Positions 8,608 to 18,073 are shown, counted from the stretch's first letter. The stretch is DNA of 31,294 nt from Azohydromonas lata NBRC 102462 (GCA_945878385.1 CAMCTE010000003.1:1-31294), one strand, 5' to 3'. Notes: generated by a model not told the origin, from the letters alone. Numbers and translations: made by a program.

Positions 8608-8683
8608 GTTTGGCCCTTGAAAACGGCAGGTTCGCACCGAATTGCCACAATGCGGTCTCCCTTCGGCTGAAGCCAAGTCTGCA

Positions 8684-8730
8684 CCTACAGCCGTTTGCTG
8701 CCTACAGGCAGCCCAGGGCGGCGCCTACAG
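8684..8730. promoter_or_regulatory. Three CCTACAG repeats and a hairpin before the efflux operon
   Basis: CCTACAG occurs at 8684-8690, 8701-8707 and 8724-8730. The middle copy sits in a perfect inverted repeat, GCTGCC-TACA-GGCAGC (8697-8712). All lie in the 153-base gap upstream of the NodT/RND operon, 30-77 bases before its first ATG, where an operator would be expected. The rest of the gap shows TTGAAA at 8617-8622 and CACAAT at 8646-8651, but with a 23-base spacer, which is too long for a standard promoter. Confidence 0.4.
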
Positions 8731-8760
8731 CCTGCCTGAACACTGCATCAACCCCACCAG

Positions 8761-10245
8761 ATGAAGTCATCGAATTCGTGGCGGCGGCCCTCTCCGCGCA
8801 TCTCTTTGAGCGTTGTGGCTTCCATCGGCGTGGCCAGCCTGACCGGCTGTGCGGCGCTGCCGCCTGTCAGTGCGCCCGGCATGCCCGCGCCGGCGCAATG
8901 GGCGGCCCCGCTTCCGCATGAGGCGGCCTGGCCACACGAAGGCCGGCTCGACAAATTGGTGGACTGGTGGAAGCAGCAGTCCGACCCTGCCTTGGCTGCG
9001 TTGGTTGAGGCGGCGCAGGCGGTGAGCCCCACCATCAGCAGTGCCGAGGCGCGCCGTGCGCAGGCACAGGCCGAGCGAACGGCCAGTGGCAGTGCACTGG
9101 TGCCGCAGTTCGACGCGGTGGGCAGCGCCCAGCGCCGCAGCGCCACCCCGCCATTTCCGGCGGGCGAGGTGTTCCAGGGCGCCTTGCAGATGAGTTGGGA
9201 GTTGGATGTCTTCGGTGGCCAGCGTGCGCAGAATCAGGCTGCACAGTGGCGTGCTCAATCGGCCGATGCCGCCTGGCACGAAGCCCGCGTGTCCGTGGCT
9301 GCCGATGTGGTTCTGCAGGTGTTGTCGTGGCGCCATGGCCAGGCCACCTTGCAGCTTCTGCAGTCCGACGCGCAGGCAGCCAGCCGCAGCGCCCAACGGG
9401 TGCGCCGCATGGCCGATGCAGGGCTGCAGGCCCCAGAGCAGGCGGCCCTGGCTGAATCTGCAGCAGCCGAGGCGCGCAACCGCAGCCGCGCGCAAGTGCA
9501 GCGCTGTGATTCGGAGGTGAAGGCGCTGGTGCAGTACACGGGCTGGACCGATTCGCGCGTGCGGGAGCAATTGCAGGCGAAGGCCGAGCCTGCCGTGGGC
9601 CTGATGGGGGGCTCGATGCGCCATGTGCCTTCGCTGCCGGCGGCCACGCTGGCCCAGCGGCCCGATGTGTTCATGGCAGCGGCGGCGGTGGCGGCGGCGG
9701 CGGCGGATGTCGGCGTGCAGCACGCCCAGCGCTTCCCGCGCGTGGGGTTGAGCGGCTCCATCGGCCGGCAGAACAGCCAAAGCGCAGCGGGAAATGTGTC
9801 CCTGGACACTTGGTCTGTGGGCCCTTTGAGCGTGAGCCTGCCGGTGTTTGACGCTGGCCGCCGTGCGGCGCTGGTGGACGCGGCCCGGGCGCGGTATGAC
9901 GACGCCCTGATGCAACACGGCGCGGTCGTGCGCCGCGCGGTTCGCGAGGTGGAAGAGGCCTTGTCGGGGCTGGACACCACCGCCCAGCAGGAACAGGACG
10001 CCCAGCTGGCCCTGGACCGCGCCCGCAGTGCACTCAAGGCGGTGCAGTTGCGCGAACAGCGCGGCCTGGCCTCGGCGCTGCAAGTGGATGAGGCCTTGCG
10101 TCGAAGTCTTGGCGCCGAAGCGGCGTGGCTGGATCTGCAGCGCAGCCGGGCGGGCGCGTGGGTGGGCCTTTACCGAGCCGCCGGCGGTGGGTGGACCCCT
10201 TCACAGCCCGCTACCGCCAGCCAAGCCACCTCGAACATCCGTTGA
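8761..10245 (+). CDS. NodT-type outer-membrane efflux lipoprotein (TolC family)
   Basis: This 494-residue protein is the outer-membrane channel of the downstream RND pump. The signal peptide ends in lipobox LTGC with the lipidated Cys at residue 30, as in NodT/OprM proteins. Two OEP repeats follow: residues about 75-280 (PTISSAEARRAQAQAERTAS; QMSWELDVFGGQRAQNQAA) and about 290-480 (LAQRPDVFMAA; SLPVFDAGRRAALVDAARARYDDA). The LAQRPD motif and the long Ala-rich coiled-coil helices are typical. The ATG at 8761 has no strong ribosome-binding site, but it gives a proper basic n-region before the lipobox. It is the first gene of a four-gene unit, and the adaptor starts 11 bases after its stop. Confidence 0.93.
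   Translation: MKSSNSWRRPSPRISLSVVASIGVASLTGCAALPPVSAPGMPAPAQWAAPLPHEAAWPHEGRLDKLVDWWKQQSDPALAALVEAAQAVSPTISSAEARRAQAQAERTASGSALVPQFDAVGSAQRRSATPPFPAGEVFQGALQMSWELDVFGGQRAQNQAAQWRAQSADAAWHEARVSVAADVVLQVLSWRHGQATLQLLQSDAQAASRSAQRVRRMADAGLQAPEQAALAESAAAEARNRSRAQVQRCDSEVKALVQYTGWTDSRVREQLQAKAEPAVGLMGGSMRHVPSLPAATLAQRPDVFMAAAAVAAAAADVGVQHAQRFPRVGLSGSIGRQNSQSAAGNVSLDTWSVGPLSVSLPVFDAGRRAALVDAARARYDDALMQHGAVVRRAVREVEEALSGLDTTAQQEQDAQLALDRARSALKAVQLREQRGLASALQVDEALRRSLGAEAAWLDLQRSRAGAWVGLYRAAGGGWTPSQPATASQATSNIR
9676..9706 (+). repeat. GCG-rich trinucleotide run inside the NodT-type gene
   Basis: Ten consecutive codons are GCA, GCG or GTG, encoding Ala4-Val-Ala5 from residue 306 in an outer-membrane-channel helix. 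Nine of the ten are NCG-type or near-identical units, so slippage would add or remove whole Ala residues and keep the frame. Confidence 0.85.
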
Positions 10246-10256
10246 ACCCAACCATC

Positions 10257-11396
10257 ATGATGAACCATCTGTCTTCAACCACCCCGTCTCTTCGTTGGTC
10301 GATGCGGACGCTCACGCTGGCCTTGATGTGCATGAGCGCATGGGCTGTCGCGCCTTCCAGCGCCTGGGCTCAGGCCGGCGCCGCCGGGCCAGCCCCGGCC
10401 GCCAAGGCCGCGCTGACGGTGAATGTGGTCAGCCCGGTGCCCGGCCAGTGGACCAGCGCCCTGCCCGTCAACGGCAATATCGCCCCCTGGGCCGAGGCCT
10501 TGATCGGCAGCCAGGTCAACGGCCTGCGCCTTGTGGAGGTGTTGGCCCAGGTGGGCGATGCGGTGAGCGCCGGGCAACTGTTGGCTCGCTTTGACGAGGC
10601 GCCCGTTCAGAACGACTTGGCCCAGGCCCGCGCAACCTTGCAGGAAGCGCAAGCCCAACTGCAGGATGCGGCAGCCAATGCACAGCGGGCCAAGAGCCTG
10701 GCCGGAACGGGCGCCTTGAGCGCGCAGCAGATGGGGCAGTTCGAGGCGGCCGAGGCCGTGGCGAAGGCGCGCGTGGCCACTGCGCAAGCGGCCGTGGCCG
10801 CGCAGGAATTGCGCCTGCAGCACACCCGTGTGGTGGCGCCGGACGCAGGCTTGATCAGCGCGCGCAGCGCCACCCTGGGCGCGGTGGCCGGCTCGGGCCA
10901 GGAGTTGTTCAAGCTGATCCGCCAATCCCGGCTGGAATGGCGTGCCGAGGTACCGGCGGCTGAAGTTTCGCGCGTGAAGCCGGGTACGGCTGCACGCCTG
11001 AATACGCCTTCAGGCGCCGTGGTGCAAGGCACTGTGCGCAAGGTGGCGCCGTCGGTCGATCCCCAAACCCGCAATGCGCTGGTCTATGTGGACCTCAAGA
11101 CCAGCGAGGGCAGCGACGCCCGCGCCGGCATGTACGCCCGCGGCGAACTGCGCTTCGATTCACGCCGCGCGCTGATGCTGCCGGCGTCGTCCGTGCTGCT
11201 GCGCGAGGGCTTTGATGTGGTGCTGGTGGTGGATGCCCAGCAGCGCGTTCGCCAGACGAAGGTCAAGGTGCTCTCGCGTGAAGGCGAGCAGGTGGCGGTG
11301 GAAGGATTGGATGCCAAGGCCCGGGTGGTGGCCCGCGGCGGCGCATTCCTGGGCGACGGAGATGCCGTGAAGGTGCTGGAGGCGGCCGTCAAATGA
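10257..11396 (+). CDS. RND efflux periplasmic adaptor subunit (membrane fusion protein)
   Basis: This 379-residue protein bridges the inner-membrane pump and the outer-membrane channel. It has an N-terminal signal peptide ending near SSAWAQA (residue 38) and no lipobox, so it is likely soluble periplasmic or uncleaved. A lipoyl half-motif (LRLVEVLAQVGDAVSAGQLLARFD) is followed by an alpha-hairpin (residues about 120-190, QARATLQEAQAQLQDAAANAQRA), the second lipoyl half (HTRVVAPDAGLISARSATLG), a beta-barrel domain, and a membrane-proximal domain. Two adjacent ATGs (10257 and 10260) are both possible starts; the first is given. The stop overlaps the pump start as ATGA, which implies translational coupling. 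Confidence 0.94.
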   Translation: MMNHLSSTTPSLRWSMRTLTLALMCMSAWAVAPSSAWAQAGAAGPAPAAKAALTVNVVSPVPGQWTSALPVNGNIAPWAEALIGSQVNGLRLVEVLAQVGDAVSAGQLLARFDEAPVQNDLAQARATLQEAQAQLQDAAANAQRAKSLAGTGALSAQQMGQFEAAEAVAKARVATAQAAVAAQELRLQHTRVVAPDAGLISARSATLGAVAGSGQELFKLIRQSRLEWRAEVPAAEVSRVKPGTAARLNTPSGAVVQGTVRKVAPSVDPQTRNALVYVDLKTSEGSDARAGMYARGELRFDSRRALMLPASSVLLREGFDVVLVVDAQQRVRQTKVKVLSREGEQVAVEGLDAKARVVARGGAFLGDGDAVKVLEAAVK

Positions 11397-14300
11397 ATGT
11401 CTCCTCCTGGTCGATCCGGAACCCGATTCCGGCCATCATGCTCTTCGTGCTGTTGACGCTGGCCGGGGCGATGAGCTTCAAGGCGATGAAGATCCAGAAC
11501 TTCCCGGACCTGGACTTGCCCACCATCAGCGTGGTGGCGGCGCTGCCCGGCGCTTCGCCGGCGCAACTGGAAACGGAGGTGGCGCGCAAGATCGAGAACT
11601 CGCTGGCCGCCGTGCAGGGGCTCAAGCACATCTATTCCAAGATCCAGGATGGCACCGTCACCATCACGGCCGAATTCCGGCTGGAGAAGGGCACGCAGGA
11701 AGCGCTGGATGAAGTGCGCGATGCCGTCAACCGCGTGCGTTCGGAGTTGCCCGGCGACCTGCGCGACCCGCAGATCAGCAAGCTCAATGTGGCCGGGGCC
11801 CCCATCCTCAGCTATTCGATTGCCAGCCCGCAGCGCGATGACGAATCCCTGAGCTGGTTCGTGGACAACGAGGTCAGCAAGGCCCTGCTGGGGGTGAGTG
11901 GCGTGGGCGGCGTGGCGCGTGTGGGGGGTGTGACGCGCGAGGTGCAGGTGGCGCTGGATCCTGCCCGCATGCTGTCCCTGGGGGTGACTGCGTCTGACGT
12001 GTCGCGTCGCCTGCGCGCGGTGCAGCAGGAATCATCCGGCGGGCGCGTGGAACTCGGCGGTGCCGAGCAGGCCGTGCGCACCTTGGCCACGGTGAAATCG
12101 GCCGAGCAGTTGGCCGCGCTGGACATTCCCCTGAGCGACGGTCGCCGCGTGATGCTCTCGCAAGTGGCCGCCGTGCGCGACACCGTGGCCGAACAACGCA
12201 GCGGCGCCCTGCTCAACGGCCAACCTGTGGTGGGCTTTGAGGTCACGCGCAGCAAGGGCGCCTCCGAAGTTGAAGTGCAAAAGGGCGTGGAAGCCGCCTT
12301 GGCCAAACTGAAGGAGACGCATCCTGATGTCGTGGTCGACGAGGTCTTCAATTTCGTAGACCCTGTTCAGGAAAACTACGACGGCTCGCTCGTCCTGCTG
12401 TATGAGGGCGCCATCCTCGCGGTGATCGTGGTGTGGTTCTTCCTGCGCGATTGGCGTGCCACCTTCGTGGCTGCCACCGCTCTGCCCTTGAGCGTGATCC
12501 CGGCCTTCGTGGGCATGTGGGCGCTGGGCTTTTCCATCAATGTGGTGACGCTGCTGAGCCTGTCGCTGGTCATCGGCATTCTGGTGGACGACGCCATCGT
12601 GGAGATTGAGAACATCGTGCGCCATCTGCGCATGGGCAAGTCTCCCTACGAAGCGGCGATGGAGGCGGCCGATGAGATCGGTCTGGCGGTCATTGCCACC
12701 ACCTTCACCCTGATCGCGGTGTTCCTGCCCACGGCCTTCATGTCGGGCATCGCCGGCAAGTTCTTCAAACAGTTTGGCTGGACCGCTGCGCTGGCGGTGT
12801 TCGCTTCCCTGGTGGTGGCGCGGGTGCTGACGCCCATGATGTCGGCCTACCTGCTCAAGCCCATCGTCACGAAGGGCGAGCCGCCGGATGGCCCCATCAT
12901 GAGCCGCTACATGAAGGCCGCTGCGTGGTGCGTCAAGCACCGCTGGCTCACTTCATTTGGCGCGGGGGCCTTCTTCGTGGGCTCGATTGCCTTGATCCCC
13001 CTGCTGCCCACCGGCTTCATTCCGCCGGATGATTTTGGGCAATCGCAGGTGAGCATTGAACTGCCGCCGGGCAGCACCTTCAAGGACACGCGGGCCGTGG
13101 CCGAGCAGGCGCGGGCCTTGTTGCAGGACCACCCTCACATCAAACAGATCTACACCGCCATCGGGGGCGGTGCCGCAGGCAGCGACCCCTTCATGCCTGG
13201 TGGCGCACCCGAGGCACGCAAGGCCACGCTCACCCTGACCCTCACGCCGCGCGTGGACCGGCCGGGCCTGCGCAAGCAAGTGATCGAAGGTGAGATTCGT
13301 GACCGCATGCAGAACCTGCCCGGCGCCCGTGTGACCGTGGGCTTGGCCGGCGCCAGCGGCGAGAAGTATGTGATGGTGCTGTCGGGCGACGATGGGAATG
13401 CACTGACCGAGGCCGCGCGCGATGTGGTGCGCGACCTGCGCGCCATTCCCGGCATCGGCAATGTCACCTCGTCTTCAAGCCTGGTGCGGCCCGAACTGGT
13501 GATCCGCCCTGATTTCGCTGCTGCGGCCGATGCCGGCATCACGGCCGAACAGTTGGCCGACACGCTGCGCATTGCCACAGCGGGTGACTTCGACCGCGCG
13601 CTGCCCAAGTTGAACCTGTCGCAGCGCCAGGTGCCCATCGTGGTGCGCCTGCCGGCCGATGCCCGACAAGACCCGGCCCTGTTGGCGCAACTGCCCATCC
13701 CCACGCCGCGTGGGCCGGTGCAGTTGGGCACGGTGGCCCGCATCACCCTGGAAAGTGGCCCGGCGCAGATCGACCGCTTCGACCGCCGGCGCAATGTGAA
13801 CCTGGATGTCGAACTCAACGGACAGCCCCTGGGCGATGTGGCCGCTGCCGCGCAGAATCTGCCCAGCGTGCTGAACCTGCCCGCCGGTGTGAACCAGTCG
13901 ACCTTCGGTGATGCCGAGGTGATGGCTGAGCTCTTCCAGAGCTTCGGCCTGGCCATGCTCACGGGTGTGCTGTGCATCTACATGGTGCTGGTGCTGCTGT
14001 TCGGCGGTTTCATGCAGCCGGTGACCATCCTGGCCGCACTGCCGCTGTCTTTGGGTGGTGCATTCGTGGCGCTGCTGGCCACCAAGAGCGCGTTCTCCAT
14101 GCCTTCGCTCATCGGCTTGATCATGCTGATGGGCATTGCCACCAAGAACTCGATTCTGCTGGTGGATTACGCCATCATCGCCATGCGCCAGGGAATGAAC
14201 CGTTGGGACGCGTTGCTGGACGCTTGCCACAAGCGCGCGCGGCCCATCGTGATGACCACCATTGCCATGGGCGCGGGCATGATGCCCATTGCCCTGGGTT

Positions 14301-14470
14301 GGGGGGCCGACCCGAGCTTTCGCCAACCCATGGCGGTGGCCGTGATTGGCGGCCTCATCACCTCCACGCTGCTCAGCCTGTTGGTCATTCCAGTGGTGTT
14401 CACTTTCGTAGATGATGTGGCGCAGTGGGTGATGCGCCGCTTCCGGCGCGCCCCTTCAGGAGCTGCATGA
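11393..14470 (+). CDS. RND-family efflux pump, inner-membrane permease subunit
   Basis: This 1025-residue protein has the normal length and layout of an AcrB/MexB-type proton-driven pump: TM1 near IPAIMLFVLLTLAGAM, a large periplasmic porter loop, TM2-TM6 (about 340-550), TM7, a second porter loop, and TM8-TM12 at the C-terminus. The proton-relay Asp pair is in VIGILVDDAIVEIENI (TM4), and the matching Lys is in MGIATKNSILLVDYA (TM10). The substrate cannot be read. It is somewhat closer in style to the multidrug HAE1 branch than to metal exporters, because no metal-binding Met/Asp pattern is obvious. It overlaps the adaptor (ATGA) upstream and the peptidase (ATGATGA) downstream. Confidence 0.96.
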   Translation: MNVSSWSIRNPIPAIMLFVLLTLAGAMSFKAMKIQNFPDLDLPTISVVAALPGASPAQLETEVARKIENSLAAVQGLKHIYSKIQDGTVTITAEFRLEKGTQEALDEVRDAVNRVRSELPGDLRDPQISKLNVAGAPILSYSIASPQRDDESLSWFVDNEVSKALLGVSGVGGVARVGGVTREVQVALDPARMLSLGVTASDVSRRLRAVQQESSGGRVELGGAEQAVRTLATVKSAEQLAALDIPLSDGRRVMLSQVAAVRDTVAEQRSGALLNGQPVVGFEVTRSKGASEVEVQKGVEAALAKLKETHPDVVVDEVFNFVDPVQENYDGSLVLLYEGAILAVIVVWFFLRDWRATFVAATALPLSVIPAFVGMWALGFSINVVTLLSLSLVIGILVDDAIVEIENIVRHLRMGKSPYEAAMEAADEIGLAVIATTFTLIAVFLPTAFMSGIAGKFFKQFGWTAALAVFASLVVARVLTPMMSAYLLKPIVTKGEPPDGPIMSRYMKAAAWCVKHRWLTSFGAGAFFVGSIALIPLLPTGFIPPDDFGQSQVSIELPPGSTFKDTRAVAEQARALLQDHPHIKQIYTAIGGGAAGSDPFMPGGAPEARKATLTLTLTPRVDRPGLRKQVIEGEIRDRMQNLPGARVTVGLAGASGEKYVMVLSGDDGNALTEAARDVVRDLRAIPGIGNVTSSSSLVRPELVIRPDFAAAADAGITAEQLADTLRIATAGDFDRALPKLNLSQRQVPIVVRLPADARQDPALLAQLPIPTPRGPVQLGTVARITLESGPAQIDRFDRRRNVNLDVELNGQPLGDVAAAAQNLPSVLNLPAGVNQSTFGDAEVMAELFQSFGLAMLTGVLCIYMVLVLLFGGFMQPVTILAALPLSLGGAFVALLATKSAFSMPSLIGLIMLMGIATKNSILLVDYAIIAMRQGMNRWDALLDACHKRARPIVMTTIAMGAGMMPIALGWGADPSFRQPMAVAVIGGLITSTLLSLLVIPVVFTFVDDVAQWVMRRFRRAPSGAA

Positions 14471-15990
14471 TGAAACCGTTGGATCGCAGGCAATGGTTGT
14501 GTCACGCCGGCCGTGCGGCTGGTGTGATGGGAATGGTGGCTGCGGGCACCGGCGCAATGGGCTTGGCTTCGGCGCAACAAGCCGCGGTGGCCTTCGACCC
14601 GCTAGACCTCGCCCGTGCCCGTGAACTCATTGCGCAGGCGCAGCGCAGCGAAGTGGCCTGGCGCCTGGTGCGCGAATTGGCCGAAGGCATTGGCGCGCGA
14701 CCGGCAGGCTCTGAAGGCGACCGCCGCGCAGTGGCCTGGGCCCAGCAGGCGCTGCGCGGCCTGGGTTTGCAGAATGTGCACACCCAGCGCATCGAGTTGA
14801 ATGTGTGGCAACGCGGCCCGGGTTCGGCCCGCCTGTTGCCTGCCGGACAGGGTGGCGGCGCTCCGCGCGAAATGGTGATGGCCGGCCTGGGCAACAGCAT
14901 CTCCACCCCGGCCGAAGGCCTTCAAGCCGAAGTGGCTTGGTACCCCAGCCTGGCCGCCTTGATGGAAGAGCCCGCCGACCCGACCCGCTCGCGGGCCAAC
15001 GGACGCATCGTTTTCATAGATCAGAAGACCGAGCGCGCGCGCGATGGCAGTGGCTATGGGCGATCGGTGGGGGCGCGTCTCAACGGGCCGGTGGAAGCGG
15101 CGCGGCGCGGAGCGGTCGCCTTCGGGTTGCGTTCCGTGGGCACCTCGGGCGGCAGCGCACCTGAAGGCGCACCCACCAATGCGCAGCGCGATGCCCAGCG
15201 CATTGCCCACACCGGCGCCACCCGGTACGACTTGCGCGTCAAGCCCATTCCGGCGTTCGCCGTGTCTGTGCCGGACGCGGATGTGATCGCCGCTCGGGTG
15301 GCCCAAGGTGAGGCGCTGCAGGTGCATCTGAGGATGGACAACCGCAGCGATGTGCCGGCTGCCACGCACAATGTGATTGGCGAGGTGCCCGGCACCGACC
15401 TGGCCCAAGAAGTGGTGATGATCGGTGCACACCTGGATTCCTGGGATCTGGGTCAGGGCGCGGTAGACGACGGCGCCGGTGTGGCCATCGTCAGCGCGGC
15501 TGCAGGCCTGATCGCGCAGGCGCGGCTGCGGCCGCGCCGCACCATCCGCGTGGTGTTGTTCGCTAATGAAGAAAACGGCTTTGATGGCGCCATCGCCTAT
15601 GGCAAGGCCTATGCGCAGGTGCCGCACCAGCTGGTGGCTGAAAGCGACTTCGGAGGTGGACGCATCTACCGCCTGGCCAGCCGCGTCCAGCTTGCGGCGC
15701 TGCCTTTGTTCGCGCAGATGGCCGAGGTGCTCAAGCCCCTGGGCGTGGAGCCGGGTGACAACAACGGGAACCCCGGGCCCGACGCCGCCTTCTTGATGCG
15801 TTCGCAAAAATGGCCGGGCTTGGCCCTCAGCCAGGACGGCACCCGCTACTTCGATGTCCACCACACCGAGCGGGACACCATCGACCAGCTTGACCCCACC
15901 GACCTGCAACAGAACACGGCCGCCTGGGCTGCTACGGCGTGGCTGGCTGCGCAGGCGCCATTGAGTTTCAGCCCGGTGCCGCTGCGCTAG
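14467..15990 (+). CDS. M28-family zinc metallopeptidase with Tat-type signal
   Basis: This 507-residue exported aminopeptidase or carboxypeptidase is encoded as the last gene of the efflux unit. The N-terminus has D-R7-R8-Q-W-L followed by a mildly hydrophobic Gly/Ala-rich core and SAQQA, consistent with Tat export. Metal ligands of the M28 fold are visible: H322 and D324 in GAHLDSWD, D334/D335 in AVDDGAG, E368/E369 in ANEENG (general base and zinc ligand), and a late His in DVHHTERDTIDQ. A PA-type insert lies between residues 140 and 230. Either ATG of ATGATGA can serve as start. The last 23 bases overlap, tail to tail, with the convergent U32 gene. A link between peptidase and pump is suggested only by coupling. 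Confidence 0.93.
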   Translation: MMKPLDRRQWLCHAGRAAGVMGMVAAGTGAMGLASAQQAAVAFDPLDLARARELIAQAQRSEVAWRLVRELAEGIGARPAGSEGDRRAVAWAQQALRGLGLQNVHTQRIELNVWQRGPGSARLLPAGQGGGAPREMVMAGLGNSISTPAEGLQAEVAWYPSLAALMEEPADPTRSRANGRIVFIDQKTERARDGSGYGRSVGARLNGPVEAARRGAVAFGLRSVGTSGGSAPEGAPTNAQRDAQRIAHTGATRYDLRVKPIPAFAVSVPDADVIAARVAQGEALQVHLRMDNRSDVPAATHNVIGEVPGTDLAQEVVMIGAHLDSWDLGQGAVDDGAGVAIVSAAAGLIAQARLRPRRTIRVVLFANEENGFDGAIAYGKAYAQVPHQLVAESDFGGGRIYRLASRVQLAALPLFAQMAEVLKPLGVEPGDNNGNPGPDAAFLMRSQKWPGLALSQDGTRYFDVHHTERDTIDQLDPTDLQQNTAAWAATAWLAAQAPLSFSPVPLR

Positions 15991-18073
15991 GGGCCGCACG
16001 CGGCCGCTGCCGGTAGAAGGTCATGGGCTCGGCCTTCAGTTGCTTGAGCACCTGCTTGCGCATGGCACCCACCACATGCATCTCACAGGGCCTGCAGTCG
16101 AAGCGCAGGGTAAGCCGGTCGTCGCCGTGCTGCAGCACCAGGGGCTCAGCCCGCACCGTGCCCTGTACGCCTGTGACGCCCTTGGCCTGCTTGGGGCACA
16201 GTGACAGGCTCCAGCGCACGCAGTGCTTGGTGATCATCAGGCTCACCTCGCCCAGTTCCTCGTGGCTTTCATAGGCTGCACCCACCACCTTCACGCCGTG
16301 CCGTTCATAGAAGGCAGCGGCCCGGGTGTTGTAGACATTGGCCAGGTAGCTCAGCGTGTCCTCAGGGTAGGGCACAGGGGGCTCCAGCGGCGCGGCGCGG
16401 GGCAGGCGTGGCAGGGCCTGCAGGCGCGCTTCGTCAAGAGCCTGCACCGCCTGGCGGCGCAACGCATTGAGTTGGGCGGCTGAAAGGAACCAAGCTTGGT
16501 GCAGGGCCCACCGCACGCGCCGCGCGGCGTACAGGGTGTTGCCCAGCTTGGCCAACTGCTCTTTCGTGGAAGCCTCGGCGCGCTGTGCGTCGTTCGCGGG
16601 TTCGGGCGTGAAGGGCGCCCGCACGCTCACCTTCACACCGTCTTCGCTGCGCAGGGTCAGTTCCAACGCGTCCACCGTTTCGCACAGATCTTCCATGCAG
16701 GCCCCGGGCGCAACGCCTGATGGAATCGCAGGCGCCTTGCCGGGGGCAGCTGTCGTGGATTTCGACTGCTTCATCCGAACCTGTGCCAGCGTGATGTCCA
16801 CCGCAATGCGCCGATCTGCCGAAGGCTTGGACAGCAAGCGCTCCCAGGTCATGTCGCGGTTGCGGCTGATGGCTGTGTCGCGCCGCAGGTCCTTCAGGTC
16901 GTGCACGCTCAGGCCCCTGGCCTGCTGCGGTGCCACGCGCCAGCGCGTGCCGCCCAGGTGCGTGGCGGTGTTCACAGGCACACCCTGCAATTCACCCTGC
17001 CGGTCCCACCAGGTGAGTGCATCGCCGTTGTTCAGCGTGATCGCGGCATCACCCGTGTCCACATCGAAGTGCGATTCGCTCACCGCCACCGCGTGCCCCA
17101 CCGGCATGCCGGCATGCTTGGGCGTGTCGAAGGCACCGATGTCGCCGCTGTCCACGGCGCGGCGCCCGTTGACGAAGTAGTCCGTTCCGCCCCGGTTGTA
17201 GGCCTGCTCGGGCTGCGGCGTGAAGGTGTAGGTGCAGCGCCCGGCGCTGGCGCGGGCCAGTTCGGGCCTGCGGTCGAGGATGGCGTCCAGCAAGAGCCGG
17301 TAGTGTGCGGTCACGTTCTTCACCGTGGCCATGTCCTTGTAGCGGCCTTCGATCTTGAAGCTGCGGATGCCCGCGTCGATCAAGGCTTCCAGGTTGGCGC
17401 TCTGGTCGTTGTCTTTGACAGACAGCACATGCTTGTCGTGCGCCACCACGCGGCCTGCGGCATCTGTGACGGTGTAGGGCAGGCGGCATTCCTGTGAACA
17501 AGAGCCCCGGTTGGCGCTGCGCCCCGTGTGCGCATGGCTGATGAAGCACTGCCCGCTGTAGGCCACGCACAGGGCGCCGTGCACGAAGAACTCAAGCGTG
17601 GCTTCTTGCACCTGTTCAGCGATGGCGCGAATCTGGTGCAGGTCGAGTTCGCGCGCCAGCACCATCTGAGAAAAACCGACATCCTGCAGGAACCTCGCCT
17701 TCTCGGGTTGGCGGATGTCGGTCTGCGTGCTGGCATGCAGCTGGATGGGTGGCAGGTCCAATTCCAGCAGGCCCATGTCCTGCACGATCAGGGCGTCGGC
17801 GCCGGCCTCGTACATCTGCCAGGCCATCTGACGCGCGCCTTCGAGTTCGTCGTCGCGCAGGATGGTGTTGAGCGTGATGAAGATGCGGCTGCCGAAGCGG
17901 TGCGCGTGGCGCACCAGTCGTTCAATGTCCTGCGCGCTGTTGCCGGCCTTGTCGCGCGCGCCGAAGCCCGGGCCACCGATGTAGACCGCATCGGCGCCGT
18001 GGTTCACCGCCTCGATGCCGATGTCGGCATCGCGCGCTGGGGAGAGCAGTTCCAAGTGTGTTCGGCTGGCCAT
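15968..18073 (-). CDS. rlhA: U32-family protein, RlhA type (23S rRNA C2501 hydroxylation)
   Basis: This 701-residue protein is in the range of, but longer than, E. coli RlhA (about 650). RlhA is needed for 5-hydroxylation of cytidine 2501 in 23S rRNA and depends on prephenate metabolism. It begins with the U32 TIM-barrel core (LELLSPARDADIGIEAVNHGADAVYIGG). The signature region around residues 165-200 (GALC, SGQCF, RGSCSQEC) holds the four Cys expected to bind an iron-sulfur cluster. An IEGRYKD strand and the C-terminal DUF3656-like domain follow, ending in FDCRPCEMHVVGAM. ATG 18073 was chosen over GTG 18109 because it starts directly at the core. A -10-like GACAAT lies seven bases before it. 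Despite the family name, proteolysis is unlikely. Confidence 0.88.
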   Translation of the reverse strand: MASRTHLELLSPARDADIGIEAVNHGADAVYIGGPGFGARDKAGNSAQDIERLVRHAHRFGSRIFITLNTILRDDELEGARQMAWQMYEAGADALIVQDMGLLELDLPPIQLHASTQTDIRQPEKARFLQDVGFSQMVLARELDLHQIRAIAEQVQEATLEFFVHGALCVAYSGQCFISHAHTGRSANRGSCSQECRLPYTVTDAAGRVVAHDKHVLSVKDNDQSANLEALIDAGIRSFKIEGRYKDMATVKNVTAHYRLLLDAILDRRPELARASAGRCTYTFTPQPEQAYNRGGTDYFVNGRRAVDSGDIGAFDTPKHAGMPVGHAVAVSESHFDVDTGDAAITLNNGDALTWWDRQGELQGVPVNTATHLGGTRWRVAPQQARGLSVHDLKDLRRDTAISRNRDMTWERLLSKPSADRRIAVDITLAQVRMKQSKSTTAAPGKAPAIPSGVAPGACMEDLCETVDALELTLRSEDGVKVSVRAPFTPEPANDAQRAEASTKEQLAKLGNTLYAARRVRWALHQAWFLSAAQLNALRRQAVQALDEARLQALPRLPRAAPLEPPVPYPEDTLSYLANVYNTRAAAFYERHGVKVVGAAYESHEELGEVSLMITKHCVRWSLSLCPKQAKGVTGVQGTVRAEPLVLQHGDDRLTLRFDCRPCEMHVVGAMRKQVLKQLKAEPMTFYRQRPRAAPSAAAPG

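Noticed and set aside
8617..8651. TTGAAA and CACAAT as a promoter for the efflux operon
   Set aside because: The 23-base spacer is too long for a sigma-70 promoter.
12032..12940. Long open frames antisense to the RND pump, with similar ones antisense to mmsA and the NodT-type gene
   Set aside because: His/Arg/Gln-rich shadow translations of well-identified genes, without start signals or homology.
15968..18073. Annotating the U32 protein as a collagenase-like peptidase
   Set aside because: Four conserved Cys and the C-terminal DUF3656-like domain fit RlhA, an RNA-modification protein; no protease active site is evident.
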